DNA from: Comamonas denitrificans | Lineage (GTDB): Bacteria > Pseudomonadota > Gammaproteobacteria > Burkholderiales > Burkholderiaceae_C | Direction: 5' to 3' | Length of the DNA: 35,607 nucleotides | Assembly: GCF_017368815.1 (NCBI RefSeq) | Contig: NZ_JAFNME010000026.1 | Location: 1 to 35,607, forward strand | Shown: piece by piece, positions 17,569 through 24,742 of the stretch | Layout of the letters: every line of letters starts with the position of its first letter | Numbering within the stretch: position 1 is the stretch's first letter | The notes under the pieces: generated by a model | Databases searched by the model: none | Told to the model about the DNA's origin: nothing | The model's input: the letters and a program-made list of their open reading frames with translations, nothing else | Translations under genes and position numbers: made by a program

Positions 17569-17599
17569 CAGCGGCCCACGCCACTGCATTGACCATTTC

Positions 17600-17632
17600 A
17601 GGGCACTGGCACAGTGCCCTTTTTATTTTTTT
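17600..17632 (+). terminator. Intrinsic terminator, probably of lysS
   Basis: The perfect 9-bp stem AGGGCACTG (17600-17608) / CAGTGCCCT (17612-17620), loop GCA, is followed by TTTTTATTTTTTT. The mscS start codon follows three bases after the T run. The MITE insertion has moved it ~170 bp away from the lysS stop. Confidence 0.85.
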
Positions 17633-17635
17633 GCT

Positions 17636-18301
17636 ATGAAACCTTTACAACGCTGGCAAAGCTGGCATACCCATTTGCCCGATTGGCTGCAGGAGTGGCT
17701 GGACGTGATGGTGCCGCTGCTGCAAATTGTGCTGATTGTTTTTTGTGCCTGGCTGCTGCACCGGCTGGTGCGCCGTGTGCTGCGCCGTGCCAGCACGCAT
17801 TACCAGCTGCCGCACGAGCTGCTCATGCCCATCAATGTGGTGGTGCGCTGGCTTATCGTCAGCGGTGCGGTGCTGCTGGTGCTGGAGCGCCTGGGGGTTT
17901 CGGCCACGGTGCTGTGGTCGGCGTTTACCGGCTTTGCCACCGTGGGTGCGGTGGCGTTTTTTGCGGCCTGGAGCGTGCTGTCCAACCTGTTTTGCGCTTT
18001 CCTGATCTTTACCGGTCGCCCGTTTGTGGTGGGCGACACGATTGAGCTGCTGGACAACGCCGAAAAGCCCGGTGCCCTGGGCAAAGTGGTGGACATCAAC
18101 CTGCTCTACACCACCTTGGAGGACATATCAGAGGCCAATGCCGGGGCACAGGTGCAAATCCCCAACGCCTTGATCTTTCAGCGCGTGCTGCGCCGCTGGC
18201 GGGCCGGTAGCGAGGTGCCCGCCGGCAAAACGCACAACCCGGCCAGCAGCGCCCCGGCCCCAGCCGCCGAGAAAGAGCCTAAGGCCACGCAGCCGACCTA
18301 A
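17636..18301 (+). CDS. Small MscS-family mechanosensitive channel protein
   Basis: This 221-residue inner-membrane protein has TM helices at ~25-42, 64-84 and a pore-lining TM3 at ~93-125 (FTGFATVGAVAFFAAWSVLS, a Gly/Ala-rich helix as in MscS). A beta domain follows (~126-182), containing GRPFVVGDTIEL, GKVVDINLLYTTLE and VQIPNALIF. The C-terminal alpha/beta vestibule domain of E. coli MscS (286 residues) is missing; the last 35 residues are a Pro/Ala-rich tail. The stop TAA is itself the target duplication of the downstream MITE, so the protein end is natural and not cut by the insertion. The ATG at 17636 is only 3 nt after a terminator T run and has no ribosome site; Met25 is an alternative but would remove part of TM1. 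Confidence 0.8.
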   Translation: MKPLQRWQSWHTHLPDWLQEWLDVMVPLLQIVLIVFCAWLLHRLVRRVLRRASTHYQLPHELLMPINVVVRWLIVSGAVLLVLERLGVSATVLWSAFTGFATVGAVAFFAAWSVLSNLFCAFLIFTGRPFVVGDTIELLDNAEKPGALGKVVDINLLYTTLEDISEANAGAQVQIPNALIFQRVLRRWRAGSEVPAGKTHNPASSAPAPAAEKEPKATQPT

Positions 18302-18464
18302 GAACGTGTTCACGATCTCCTCATGGGTGTGCGAGCGCGGCTTCGGGCGGTCTGCGTCGTTGCAAATCCTCGCAATAGCCAAGCTATTGCTATGGTTTGC
18401 GCCTCGCAGCCCATCCCGAACCGCATCCCCCACACCTTCATTCGAGACCATGAACACGTTCTAA
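18299..18464 (-). mobile_element. 160-bp MITE, copy 2 (inverted), with TAA target duplication
   Basis: The element occupies 18302-18461 (160 bp), flanked by TAA (18299-18301 and 18462-18464). It is the reverse complement of copy 1, with five substitutions by my count. The left TAA is the stop codon of the mscS-like gene. Open frames inside it, such as the minus-strand frame reading SNEGVGDAVRDGLRG, are also present in copy 1 and are best seen as by-products. Confidence 0.85.
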
Positions 18465-18483
18465 GGAAGGGGAGATTACCGGG

Positions 18484-19407
18484 CTAGCGCAGGCGGGCAA
18501 TCAGGCTGGAGGTATCCCAGCGCCCGCCGCCTTGGGCCTGCACATCGGCGTAAAACTGATCGACCAGGGCTGTTACGGGCAGGCGGGCACCGTTGCGCTG
18601 GGCTTCTTGCAGCACCAGCCCCAGGTCTTTGCGCATCCAATCGACGGCAAAGCCGAAGTTGAATTCATCGCGCACCATGGTGCTGCCCCGGTTATCGAGC
18701 TGCCAGCTTTGCGCCGCGCCTTTGCCAATCACTTGCAGGGCTTTGTCCATGTCCAGACCGGCTTTTTGGCCAAAGGCCACCGCCTCGGACAGGCCTTGCA
18801 CCAGCCCGGCAATGCAAATTTGATTGACCATTTTGGTCAGCTGCCCGCTGCCGCTGGGCCCCATCAGGGTGACGGCGCGGCCAAAGCAGGCCATCACCGG
18901 CTCGGCCGTGGCAAAGGCGGCCTCGTCGCCACCGCACATGATGGTGAGTTGCCCGTTTTGCGCCCCGGCTTGCCCACCAGAGACCGGGGCATCCACAAAC
19001 GCTACGCCCTGCTGCTGGGCGGTGGCGTACAGCTCCCGCGCCAACTGGGCCGAGGCGGTGGTGTGGTCAATCAAAATGCTGCCCGATTGCATGCCCGCCA
19101 AAGCACCATCAGGCCCCAGCACCACGCTGCGCACGTCGTCATCGTTGCCGACGCACATGAGGACGATATCGGCCCCTTGGGCTGCTTCGCGCGGCGTGCT
19201 GGCATGGTGCGCACGGCCTGTTGCCGCAAAGGCTTGCGCCCAGGCTTGTGCTTTGGCGGCCGTGCGGTTGAACACCGTGACCGTGTGCCCGGCCAGCGCC
19301 AAATGCCCTGCCATGGGCCAGCCCATCACACCCAGACCTAAAAAGGCCACTTTGCGCGGCGTGGCATCCGGGTAGCTGCGGGGGTTGGTTTGTTGTGCAA
19401 CGGTCAT
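18484..19407 (-). CDS. NAD(P)-dependent beta-hydroxyacid dehydrogenase (GarR/HIBADH family)
   Basis: This 307-residue oxidoreductase has the nucleotide-binding motif AFLGLGVMGWPMAGHL (residues 21-36), the substrate-binding motif DAPVSGGQAGAQNGQLTIM (139-157) and the catalytic lysine Lys192 in GSGQLTKMVNQ. The family includes 3-hydroxyisobutyrate dehydrogenase and 2-hydroxy-3-oxopropionate (tartronate semialdehyde) reductase; sequence alone does not separate them. An N-terminal extension of ~18 residues precedes the Rossmann fold. The ATG at 19407 has a strong AAGGAGAG site. It lies 41 bp after pilU on the same strand and could be co-transcribed, though no functional link to pili is evident. 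Confidence 0.87.
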   Translation of the reverse strand: MTVAQQTNPRSYPDATPRKVAFLGLGVMGWPMAGHLALAGHTVTVFNRTAAKAQAWAQAFAATGRAHHASTPREAAQGADIVLMCVGNDDDVRSVVLGPDGALAGMQSGSILIDHTTASAQLARELYATAQQQGVAFVDAPVSGGQAGAQNGQLTIMCGGDEAAFATAEPVMACFGRAVTLMGPSGSGQLTKMVNQICIAGLVQGLSEAVAFGQKAGLDMDKALQVIGKGAAQSWQLDNRGSTMVRDEFNFGFAVDWMRKDLGLVLQEAQRNGARLPVTALVDQFYADVQAQGGGRWDTSSLIARLR

Positions 19408-19448
19408 GGGGTTCTCTCCTTGTTTTTGCTGTGCATCCAGGATGGGAT

Positions 19449-20582
19449 TTACATCACTTTGAAATTTTCTGTGCCGGCCATCAGGTCAGACTTGGCCCGC
19501 TGGCTGTGCAGCTTGATTTGCAGGCGCAGGTTGTTCACCGAGTCGGCGTTGCGCAGCGCATCTTCGTAGGTGATGGAGCCCGCCTCGAACAGGTCAAACA
19601 GCGCCTGGTCAAAGGTTTGCATGCCCAGCTCACGGCTTTTTTGCATGATTTCTTTGATCTCCACCACGTCGCCCTTGGCGATCAGGTCGGAAACCAGTGG
19701 GGTGTTGAGCAGCACCTCCAGCGCGGCAATGCGGCCCTTGGTGCCCTGGCGCGGCATCAAACGCTGCGAGATCATGCCGCGCAGGTTCAGCGACAAATCC
19801 AGCAGCAATTGCTCACGCCGCTCTTCGGGGAAGAAATTCAAGATGCGGTCTAAGGCCTGGTTGGCACTGTTGGCGTGCAAGGTGGCCATGCACAGGTGCC
19901 CCGTCTCTGAGAAGACGATGGCGTGCTCCATGGTTTCGCGGTCGCGAATCTCGCCCATCAAAATCACGTCGGGGGCCTGGCGCAGGGTGTTTTTCAGGGC
20001 CGCTTCCCAGCTGTCGGTATCCAAGCCCACTTCGCGCTGGGTGATGATGCAGTTTTTGTGCGGATGCACAAATTCGATCGGGTCTTCCACGGTGATGATG
20101 TGGCCGAACGAGTTCTGGTTGCGCCAATCGACCATGGCCGCCAGCGAGGTAGATTTGCCCGAGCCCGTCGCGCCCACAAAAATGCACAGGCCACGCTTGG
20201 TCATGGCCACGTCTTTGAGCACCTGGGGCAGGCCCAGCTGGTCGATGGTGGGGATGTCGGCCGGAATCGTCCGCAGCACCATGCCCACGCGCCCTTGCTG
20301 AATGAAGGCATTCACTCGAAAGCGCCCAATCCCGGCTGGGGAGATGGCAAAGTTGCATTCCTTGGTGCGCTCGAACTCGGCCATTTGGCGGTCGCTCATG
20401 ATGGAACGGGCCAGCGCCATGGTGTGATTGGGCGACAGCGGCTGCGGCGACACCCGCGCCACCGCACCATCGACCTTGATCGCGGGCGGAAATTCAGCCG
20501 TTAAGAACAAGTCACTGCCCTTGCGATTGACCATTAGCTGCAGCAGGTCGTTGATAAATTTACTGGCCTGATCGCGTTCCAT
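19449..20582 (-). CDS. pilU: Type IV pilus retraction accessory ATPase PilU
   Basis: This 377-residue PilT-like secretion ATPase has Walker A GATGSGKST (137-145), the Asp box ITVEDPIEFVHPHKN, Walker B DVILMGEIRD and the His box HLCMATLHANSANQALDRI. It lacks the AIRNLIRE motif of PilT: the corresponding stretch is VSDLIAKGDVVEIKE. With its place downstream of pilT, this supports PilU, which helps PilT pull back type IV pili under load. The start is the ATG at 20582, with AAAGGA about 10 bp upstream, 53 bp after the pilT stop. Other pilus genes are not in the window. Confidence 0.92.
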   Translation of the reverse strand: MERDQASKFINDLLQLMVNRKGSDLFLTAEFPPAIKVDGAVARVSPQPLSPNHTMALARSIMSDRQMAEFERTKECNFAISPAGIGRFRVNAFIQQGRVGMVLRTIPADIPTIDQLGLPQVLKDVAMTKRGLCIFVGATGSGKSTSLAAMVDWRNQNSFGHIITVEDPIEFVHPHKNCIITQREVGLDTDSWEAALKNTLRQAPDVILMGEIRDRETMEHAIVFSETGHLCMATLHANSANQALDRILNFFPEERREQLLLDLSLNLRGMISQRLMPRQGTKGRIAALEVLLNTPLVSDLIAKGDVVEIKEIMQKSRELGMQTFDQALFDLFEAGSITYEDALRNADSVNNLRLQIKLHSQRAKSDLMAGTENFKVM

Positions 20583-20635
20583 ACGTGAAGCGTCCTTTGC
20601 GTTTTAAAAACAAAATGTTGGTCTGGCCGCTGTGC

Positions 20636-21679
20636 TTAGCCGGGGAAGTTTTCCGGGTTTTTGGCCTTGGCGCGGGCTTCGGCGGCGCTGATGATGTTGC
20701 GGCGCACCAGCTCGGTGAGGTTTTGATCCAGCGTTTGCATGCCCACGTTCGAGCCGGTTTGGATGGCCGAATACATTTGCGCCACCTTGGCCTCGCGAAT
20801 CAGGTTGCGAATGGCGCTGGTGCCAATCATGATTTCGTGCGCCGCCACCCGGCCGTTGCCATCCTTGGTTTTGCACAGCGCCTGCGAGATCACGGCCTGC
20901 AAGGATTCGGACAGCATGGCCCGCACCATTTCTTTTTCTTCGGCCGGAAAGACATCAATCACCCGGTCGATGGTTTTGGCGGCGCTGGAGGTGTGCAGCG
21001 TGCCAAAGACCAGGTGGCCGGTTTCCGCCGCCGTCATGGCCAGGCGAATGGTTTCCAAATCGCGCATCTCTCCCACCAAAATGCAGTCCGGGTCTTCGCG
21101 CAGGGCCGAGCGCAACGCGGCCGAGAAGGTCTTGGTCATTGGCCCCACTTCGCGCTGGTTGACCAGGCATTTTTTCGACTGGTGGACAAATTCAATCGGG
21201 TCTTCCACCGTCAGGATGTGGCCCTGCTCGTTGCTGTTGAGGTAATCCACCATGGCCGCCAAGGTGGTCGATTTGCCCGAGCCAGTCGGGCCGGTGACCA
21301 GCACCAAGCCGCGCGGCTTGAGGGCCAGATCGGCAAAAATCTTGGGTGCATTCAAGTCTTCCAGCGTCAGGATTTTGCTGGGAATGGTACGAAACACCGC
21401 CGCTGCGCCCCGGTACTGGTTGAAGGCGTTCACCCGGAAACGGGCCAGTCCGGCGATCTCAAAGGAGAAATCCACCTCCAGGTCTTCCTCGTAGGCCTTG
21501 CGCTGGCCGTCGGTCATGATGTCGTACACCATGCTGTGCACCATTTTGTGGTCCAGTGGCTCGACATTGATGCGCCGCACATCGCCATGCACGCGGATCA
21601 TGGGGGGCAGGCCAGCGGATAAATGCAAGTCCGAAGCTTTGTTTTTGACTCCGAAGGCCAGCAAACTCGTAATGTCCAC
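20636..21679 (-). CDS. pilT: Type IV pilus retraction ATPase PilT
   Basis: This 347-residue hexameric motor depolymerises type IV pili for twitching motility and DNA uptake. It has Walker A GPTGSGKST (130-138), LTVEDPIEFVHQSKK, Walker B DCILVGEMRDLET, the His box HLVFGTLHTSSAAKTIDR and the C-terminal AIRNLIREAKVAQMY motif needed for retraction. The start is a GTG at 21679 (MDITSLLAFGVKNKASDLHL), chosen because CCAGGAGA lies just upstream. The longer frame to 21826 would run across the yggS start and is rejected. It is divergent from yggS with only 40 bp between the start codons. Confidence 0.94.
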   Translation of the reverse strand: MDITSLLAFGVKNKASDLHLSAGLPPMIRVHGDVRRINVEPLDHKMVHSMVYDIMTDGQRKAYEEDLEVDFSFEIAGLARFRVNAFNQYRGAAAVFRTIPSKILTLEDLNAPKIFADLALKPRGLVLVTGPTGSGKSTTLAAMVDYLNSNEQGHILTVEDPIEFVHQSKKCLVNQREVGPMTKTFSAALRSALREDPDCILVGEMRDLETIRLAMTAAETGHLVFGTLHTSSAAKTIDRVIDVFPAEEKEMVRAMLSESLQAVISQALCKTKDGNGRVAAHEIMIGTSAIRNLIREAKVAQMYSAIQTGSNVGMQTLDQNLTELVRRNIISAAEARAKAKNPENFPG

Positions 21680-21719
21680 GTGATTTCTCCTGGTTAGGTT
21701 TGGTACGCTCGCGCAGATT

Positions 21720-22421
21720 ATGACCACGATTGCCACCCAACTTCGCGCAGTCACTGCGCAAATTGCCAGCGCCGCCACCCAGGCGGGGCGCAGCCCCGAG
21801 AGCGTGCTGCTGCTGGCGGTTTCCAAAACCTTCCCCGCCAGCGCAGTGCGTGAGGCGGCCTTGGCCGGGCAGCGCCACTTTGGCGAAAACTACATCCAAG
21901 AAGGCGTGGAAAAAATCGCCGCTCTGTCGGCCATGGCCGATCTGCCGCGCTTGACCTGGCACTGCATCGGCCCCATTCAAAGCAATAAAACCCGCTTGGT
22001 GGCCGAGCACTTTGATTGGGTACACACCATCGACCGCCTGAAAATCGCCCAGCGCCTGTCCGAGCAGCGCCCGGCACACTTGCCCGCGCTGCAGGTGTGC
22101 ATTCAGGTGAATGCGGATGGCGGCGATACCAAATCGGGCTGCACCCCCGCCGAGGCCCCAGCATTGGCCCAGGCCATCGCCCAGCTGCCACGTTTACAAC
22201 TGCGCGGCGTGATGAGCATCCCCGACCCGCAACCCGATGCCGCCGCGATGCTGGCGGTGCACCAGCAGGTGGTGGCTGTGTTTCACCAATTACAGCAATT
22301 GCCGGGCCTGGCCGCGCTGGACACTATCAGCCTGGGCATGACCGCCGACCTGGCCAGCGCCATCGCGGCCGGCAGCACCATGGTGCGCGTAGGCAGCGGT
22401 ATTTTTGGTGCCCGCAGCTAG
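21720..22421 (+). CDS. yggS: YggS-family PLP homeostasis protein
   Basis: This 233-residue pyridoxal-phosphate-binding barrel protein (PLPBP/YggS) buffers PLP and affects amino acid and vitamin B6 balance; no enzyme activity is known. The cofactor lysine is Lys36 in LLAVSKTFPA. Other motifs are FGENYIQEGVEKI, WHCIGPIQSNK, GVMSIPDP and the phosphate-binding end STMVRVGSGIFG. The common SMGMSxDL segment reads SLGMTADL. It is divergent from pilT, a frequent arrangement in proteobacteria. Its TAG stop lies in the CTAG that forms one end of a short palindromic element. Confidence 0.93.
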   Translation: MTTIATQLRAVTAQIASAATQAGRSPESVLLLAVSKTFPASAVREAALAGQRHFGENYIQEGVEKIAALSAMADLPRLTWHCIGPIQSNKTRLVAEHFDWVHTIDRLKIAQRLSEQRPAHLPALQVCIQVNADGGDTKSGCTPAEAPALAQAIAQLPRLQLRGVMSIPDPQPDAAAMLAVHQQVVAVFHQLQQLPGLAALDTISLGMTADLASAIAAGSTMVRVGSGIFGARS

Positions 22422-22493
22422 GGACGCTCTGCACACATCGCCGCGCCGCCCGCAGAGCAGGCTTGCCGCTCGATTCGTACAGAGCATCCCTAG
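22418..22493. mobile_element. Short palindromic MITE-like element flanked by CTAG
   Basis: A 68-bp core (22422-22489) is bracketed by CTAG on both sides (22418-22421 and 22490-22493). The ends match over 17 bp with two mismatches: CTAGGGACGCTCTGCAC on the left and, from the other strand, CTAGGGATGCTCTGTAC on the right. A CTAG duplication fits the YTAR target of the IS5 group. The left CTAG gives the yggS stop and the right one gives the stop of the convergent hemerythrin-like gene. It may now also act as a two-way terminator, though it has no T run. Confidence 0.65.
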
Positions 22494-23056
22494 TTGGGCG
22501 CTGCGATTTGCAAATACAAAGGGTAAAGTTTTTCTTCTTCGCGCTGCATGCGCTCGTGAATGACTTTACTGATATTTTCCAAATCAATTAAAAATTTGTT
22601 TAATTGTTCTTCTGAAAGTTGCTGCAGCGATTCATATTTTTCTAGAAACGAAAGTACTGTCCGCGCAATGCCATTCATTTCTTTACGAAAATACTTAACA
22701 AGCTCTATATTGATTTTTTCGTCCGTAAATTGCTGCTGTAAATAAGCATACATCCGAACGTTTTCTTTCAGAATATGACTGCGAAAAACAGAAGCAAATT
22801 CTTCTAATCGCTTTTCTGTTTTTTTCAAATCTTGGCGTAAAAATGCACGGCGAATACTCTTTTTCAGTGCCGCCATCATTTGGTGGTCATGCACCAGCTC
22901 TTCAATAAAATTCGGGTAATAAGGAATGCCCTCAGGTGCTGCCTGTGGAACCACCGAAATAAACGACTGTTCTTTTATTACAGGAGGAAGGGTATCGACG
23001 GCATCCCCTCCAGAGGCCGCCTCAGGCTTACTCTTAGCTTTAAAAAAGCCAAACAT
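22490..23056 (-). CDS. Hemerythrin-like HHE domain protein, AT-rich
   Basis: This is a 188-residue protein. After a basic N-terminus and a Pro-rich stretch, a four-helix bundle (~50-185) carries hemerythrin-type ligands: LVHDHQ (His56, His58), SHILKENVR (His94, Glu98) and VIHERMQREEEKLYPLY (His167, Glu173/174). The third helix reads KEMNGIARTV, where a histidine is usually found after the Glu, so one ligand of the di-iron site seems missing. Codon use is much more AT-rich than in any neighbour, which suggests transfer. The ATG at 23056 has GGAG upstream. Function is not known; oxygen, NO or iron sensing is possible if the metal site works. It is 64 bp downstream of dnaB. Confidence 0.7.
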   Translation of the reverse strand: MFGFFKAKSKPEAASGGDAVDTLPPVIKEQSFISVVPQAAPEGIPYYPNFIEELVHDHQMMAALKKSIRRAFLRQDLKKTEKRLEEFASVFRSHILKENVRMYAYLQQQFTDEKINIELVKYFRKEMNGIARTVLSFLEKYESLQQLSEEQLNKFLIDLENISKVIHERMQREEEKLYPLYLQIAAPN

Positions 23057-23120
23057 GCTTACTCCACGCTTATAAATTGTAGGAATTGTGATTTAAATAG
23101 AGGCGTGACTGTAAATCAAG

Positions 23121-24560
23121 TTACACATCATTACTAGCACCCAAAGCCAAATTTTCGAACCGTGTTTGATTTTTCTGAAAGTACAGCTTGACGGTGCCAG
23201 TCGGGCCATTGCGCTGTTTGCCGATGATGACTTCGGCCACGTTGGGCTCTTTGCTATCTTTATTGTAGTAATCATCGCGGTAAATGAACATGATGATGTC
23301 TGCATCCTGCTCGATGGCGCCGGATTCACGCAGGTCGCTCATCATCGGGCGCTTGTCGGTGCGCTGCTCGACCGAGCGGTTGAGCTGCGACAGCGCAATC
23401 ACCGGGCACTGCAGCTCTTTGGCCAGCATCTTCAAGCCGCGCGAGATTTCGCCCAACTCGGTGGCCCGGTTGTCGCCACTGGTGCCGCTGCCTGAGCCGC
23501 TCATGAGCTGCAAGTAGTCCACCACGATCAGCCCCAGCTTGCCGCAGCTGCGCGCCAGGCGGCGGGCGTTGGCCCGCAGTTCTGAAGGGGTCAGGCCCGG
23601 GGTTTCGTCAATGTGCAGCGATACCTGGCGCAACGATTCGATGGCCTCGGACAGGCGCGACCATTCTTCATCGGTCAATTTGCCGGTGCGCAGATTGCCC
23701 TGGTTGATGCGGCCAATCGAGCCGACGATACGCACCGCCAGCTGCGCCGCGCCCATTTCCATCGAGAAGATGGCCACGGGCAATTGCTCATGCAGCGCCA
23801 CGTGCTCCGCAATGTTCACGGCAAACGAGGTCTTGCCCATCGACGGCCGTGCGGCCAGCACCACCAGGTCGCCCGCTTGCAGGCCGCTGGTCATGCGATC
23901 CAGATCGGCAAACCCCGTGGGCACGCCGGTGACATCCATGGGGTTGTCGGCCATTTCCTGTACGCGATCGAGCAAATCGACCACCAAGGTATCGAGCGAC
24001 TGAAAACCCTGCTTCATGCGCGAGCCTTCTTCGCCAATGGCAAAGATTTTTTGCTCCGCTTCGTCCAGGATGCGCTCTACCGGCTTGCCCTGGGGGTTTT
24101 GTGCCTGGGTGGCGATTTCATCGCTGGCCGTGAGTAATTTGCGCAAAATCGCCTTCTCGCGCACGATTTCTGCATAGCGGCGAATGTTCGTCGCGCTGGG
24201 TACGTACTGGGCCAGTTGGTTGAGGTACACAATGCCACCCACCTCCTGCGCCTTGCCCTGGGCTTGCAGGTGTTCAAACACCGTGATCACATCGGCCGGT
24301 TTGCTGTCATTGATCAGCTTGCTCACCGCCATGAAGATCAAGCGGTGCTCGTGGCGGTAAAAGTCACCCTCCGTGAGCAGGTCGCCCACGCGGTCCCAGG
24401 CGTTGTTGTCCAGCAGCAGGCCACCCAACACACTTGATTCCGATTCCATCGAAAACTGCGGCAGGCGCAACTGGGCCAAATCCAGGTCGTGGGGCATATC
24501 GGCCGACGCAGAAGGTGCAAAAATTTCGGCCTCATCCAGAGGGGGCATCACGGGTTCCAT
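23121..24560 (-). CDS. dnaB: Replicative DNA helicase
   Basis: This 479-residue hexameric helicase drives the replication fork. An N-terminal primase-interacting domain (LPQFSMESESSVLGGLLLDN onward) is joined by a linker to the RecA-like ATPase, with Walker A ARPSMGKTS (237-245), LIVVDYLQLM as Walker B, and the DnaB-specific SQLNRSVEQR and SDLRESGAIEQDADIIMFIYR. Length fits the family (E. coli 471). I chose the ATG at 24560; Met5 is an alternative, and the longer frame to 24620 has no ribosome site. It is not in the rpsF-rpsR-rplI context common in other proteobacteria. It is divergent from phaC. Confidence 0.95.
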   Translation of the reverse strand: MEPVMPPLDEAEIFAPSASADMPHDLDLAQLRLPQFSMESESSVLGGLLLDNNAWDRVGDLLTEGDFYRHEHRLIFMAVSKLINDSKPADVITVFEHLQAQGKAQEVGGIVYLNQLAQYVPSATNIRRYAEIVREKAILRKLLTASDEIATQAQNPQGKPVERILDEAEQKIFAIGEEGSRMKQGFQSLDTLVVDLLDRVQEMADNPMDVTGVPTGFADLDRMTSGLQAGDLVVLAARPSMGKTSFAVNIAEHVALHEQLPVAIFSMEMGAAQLAVRIVGSIGRINQGNLRTGKLTDEEWSRLSEAIESLRQVSLHIDETPGLTPSELRANARRLARSCGKLGLIVVDYLQLMSGSGSGTSGDNRATELGEISRGLKMLAKELQCPVIALSQLNRSVEQRTDKRPMMSDLRESGAIEQDADIIMFIYRDDYYNKDSKEPNVAEVIIGKQRNGPTGTVKLYFQKNQTRFENLALGASNDV

Positions 24561-24634
24561 GGGTATCTTTATCAGCAAAAAAGCCGGAAATGGTAGCCCA
24601 GTCAAGCAAAACCCTGGCATCCACGGGCCGTCAT

Positions 24635-24653
24635 TTTGCTGCGATGCAGCAAA
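24635..24653. promoter_or_regulatory. Candidate PhaR operator upstream of phaC
   Basis: This is a perfect 19-bp palindrome, TTTGCTGC-GAT-GCAGCAAA. Its core CTGC-N3-GCAG equals the site reported for the PHB-responsive repressor PhaR in Paracoccus denitrificans. It is 90 bp before the phaC GTG and about 30 bp before a -10-like TACACT (24682-24687). It also lies ~75 bp before the dnaB start on the other strand. Confidence 0.5.
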
Positions 24654-24742
24654 TCTATTGTTGTTGTTCTTGGGGAGCCGCTACACTGAGGCGAATTCCC
24701 CGACCCTCATCCTCGCAGACACCTTTTCTAGGAGAAGCCTTC

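Noticed and set aside
17410-17592. 60-codon frame inside MITE copy 1 (and its twin in copy 2)
   Set aside because: Both MITE copies show the same frame, it has no ribosome site and ends in different flanking sequence; it is a by-product of the repeat.
23057-23120. Possible FNR-type site (TTGAT-N4-...) before the hemerythrin-like gene
   Set aside because: The second half-site matches poorly (AGTCA against ATCAA).
24434-24742. N-terminal extension of phaC to an upstream ATG
   Set aside because: It overlaps dnaB on the other strand; a strong TAGGAGA site precedes the GTG at 24743.
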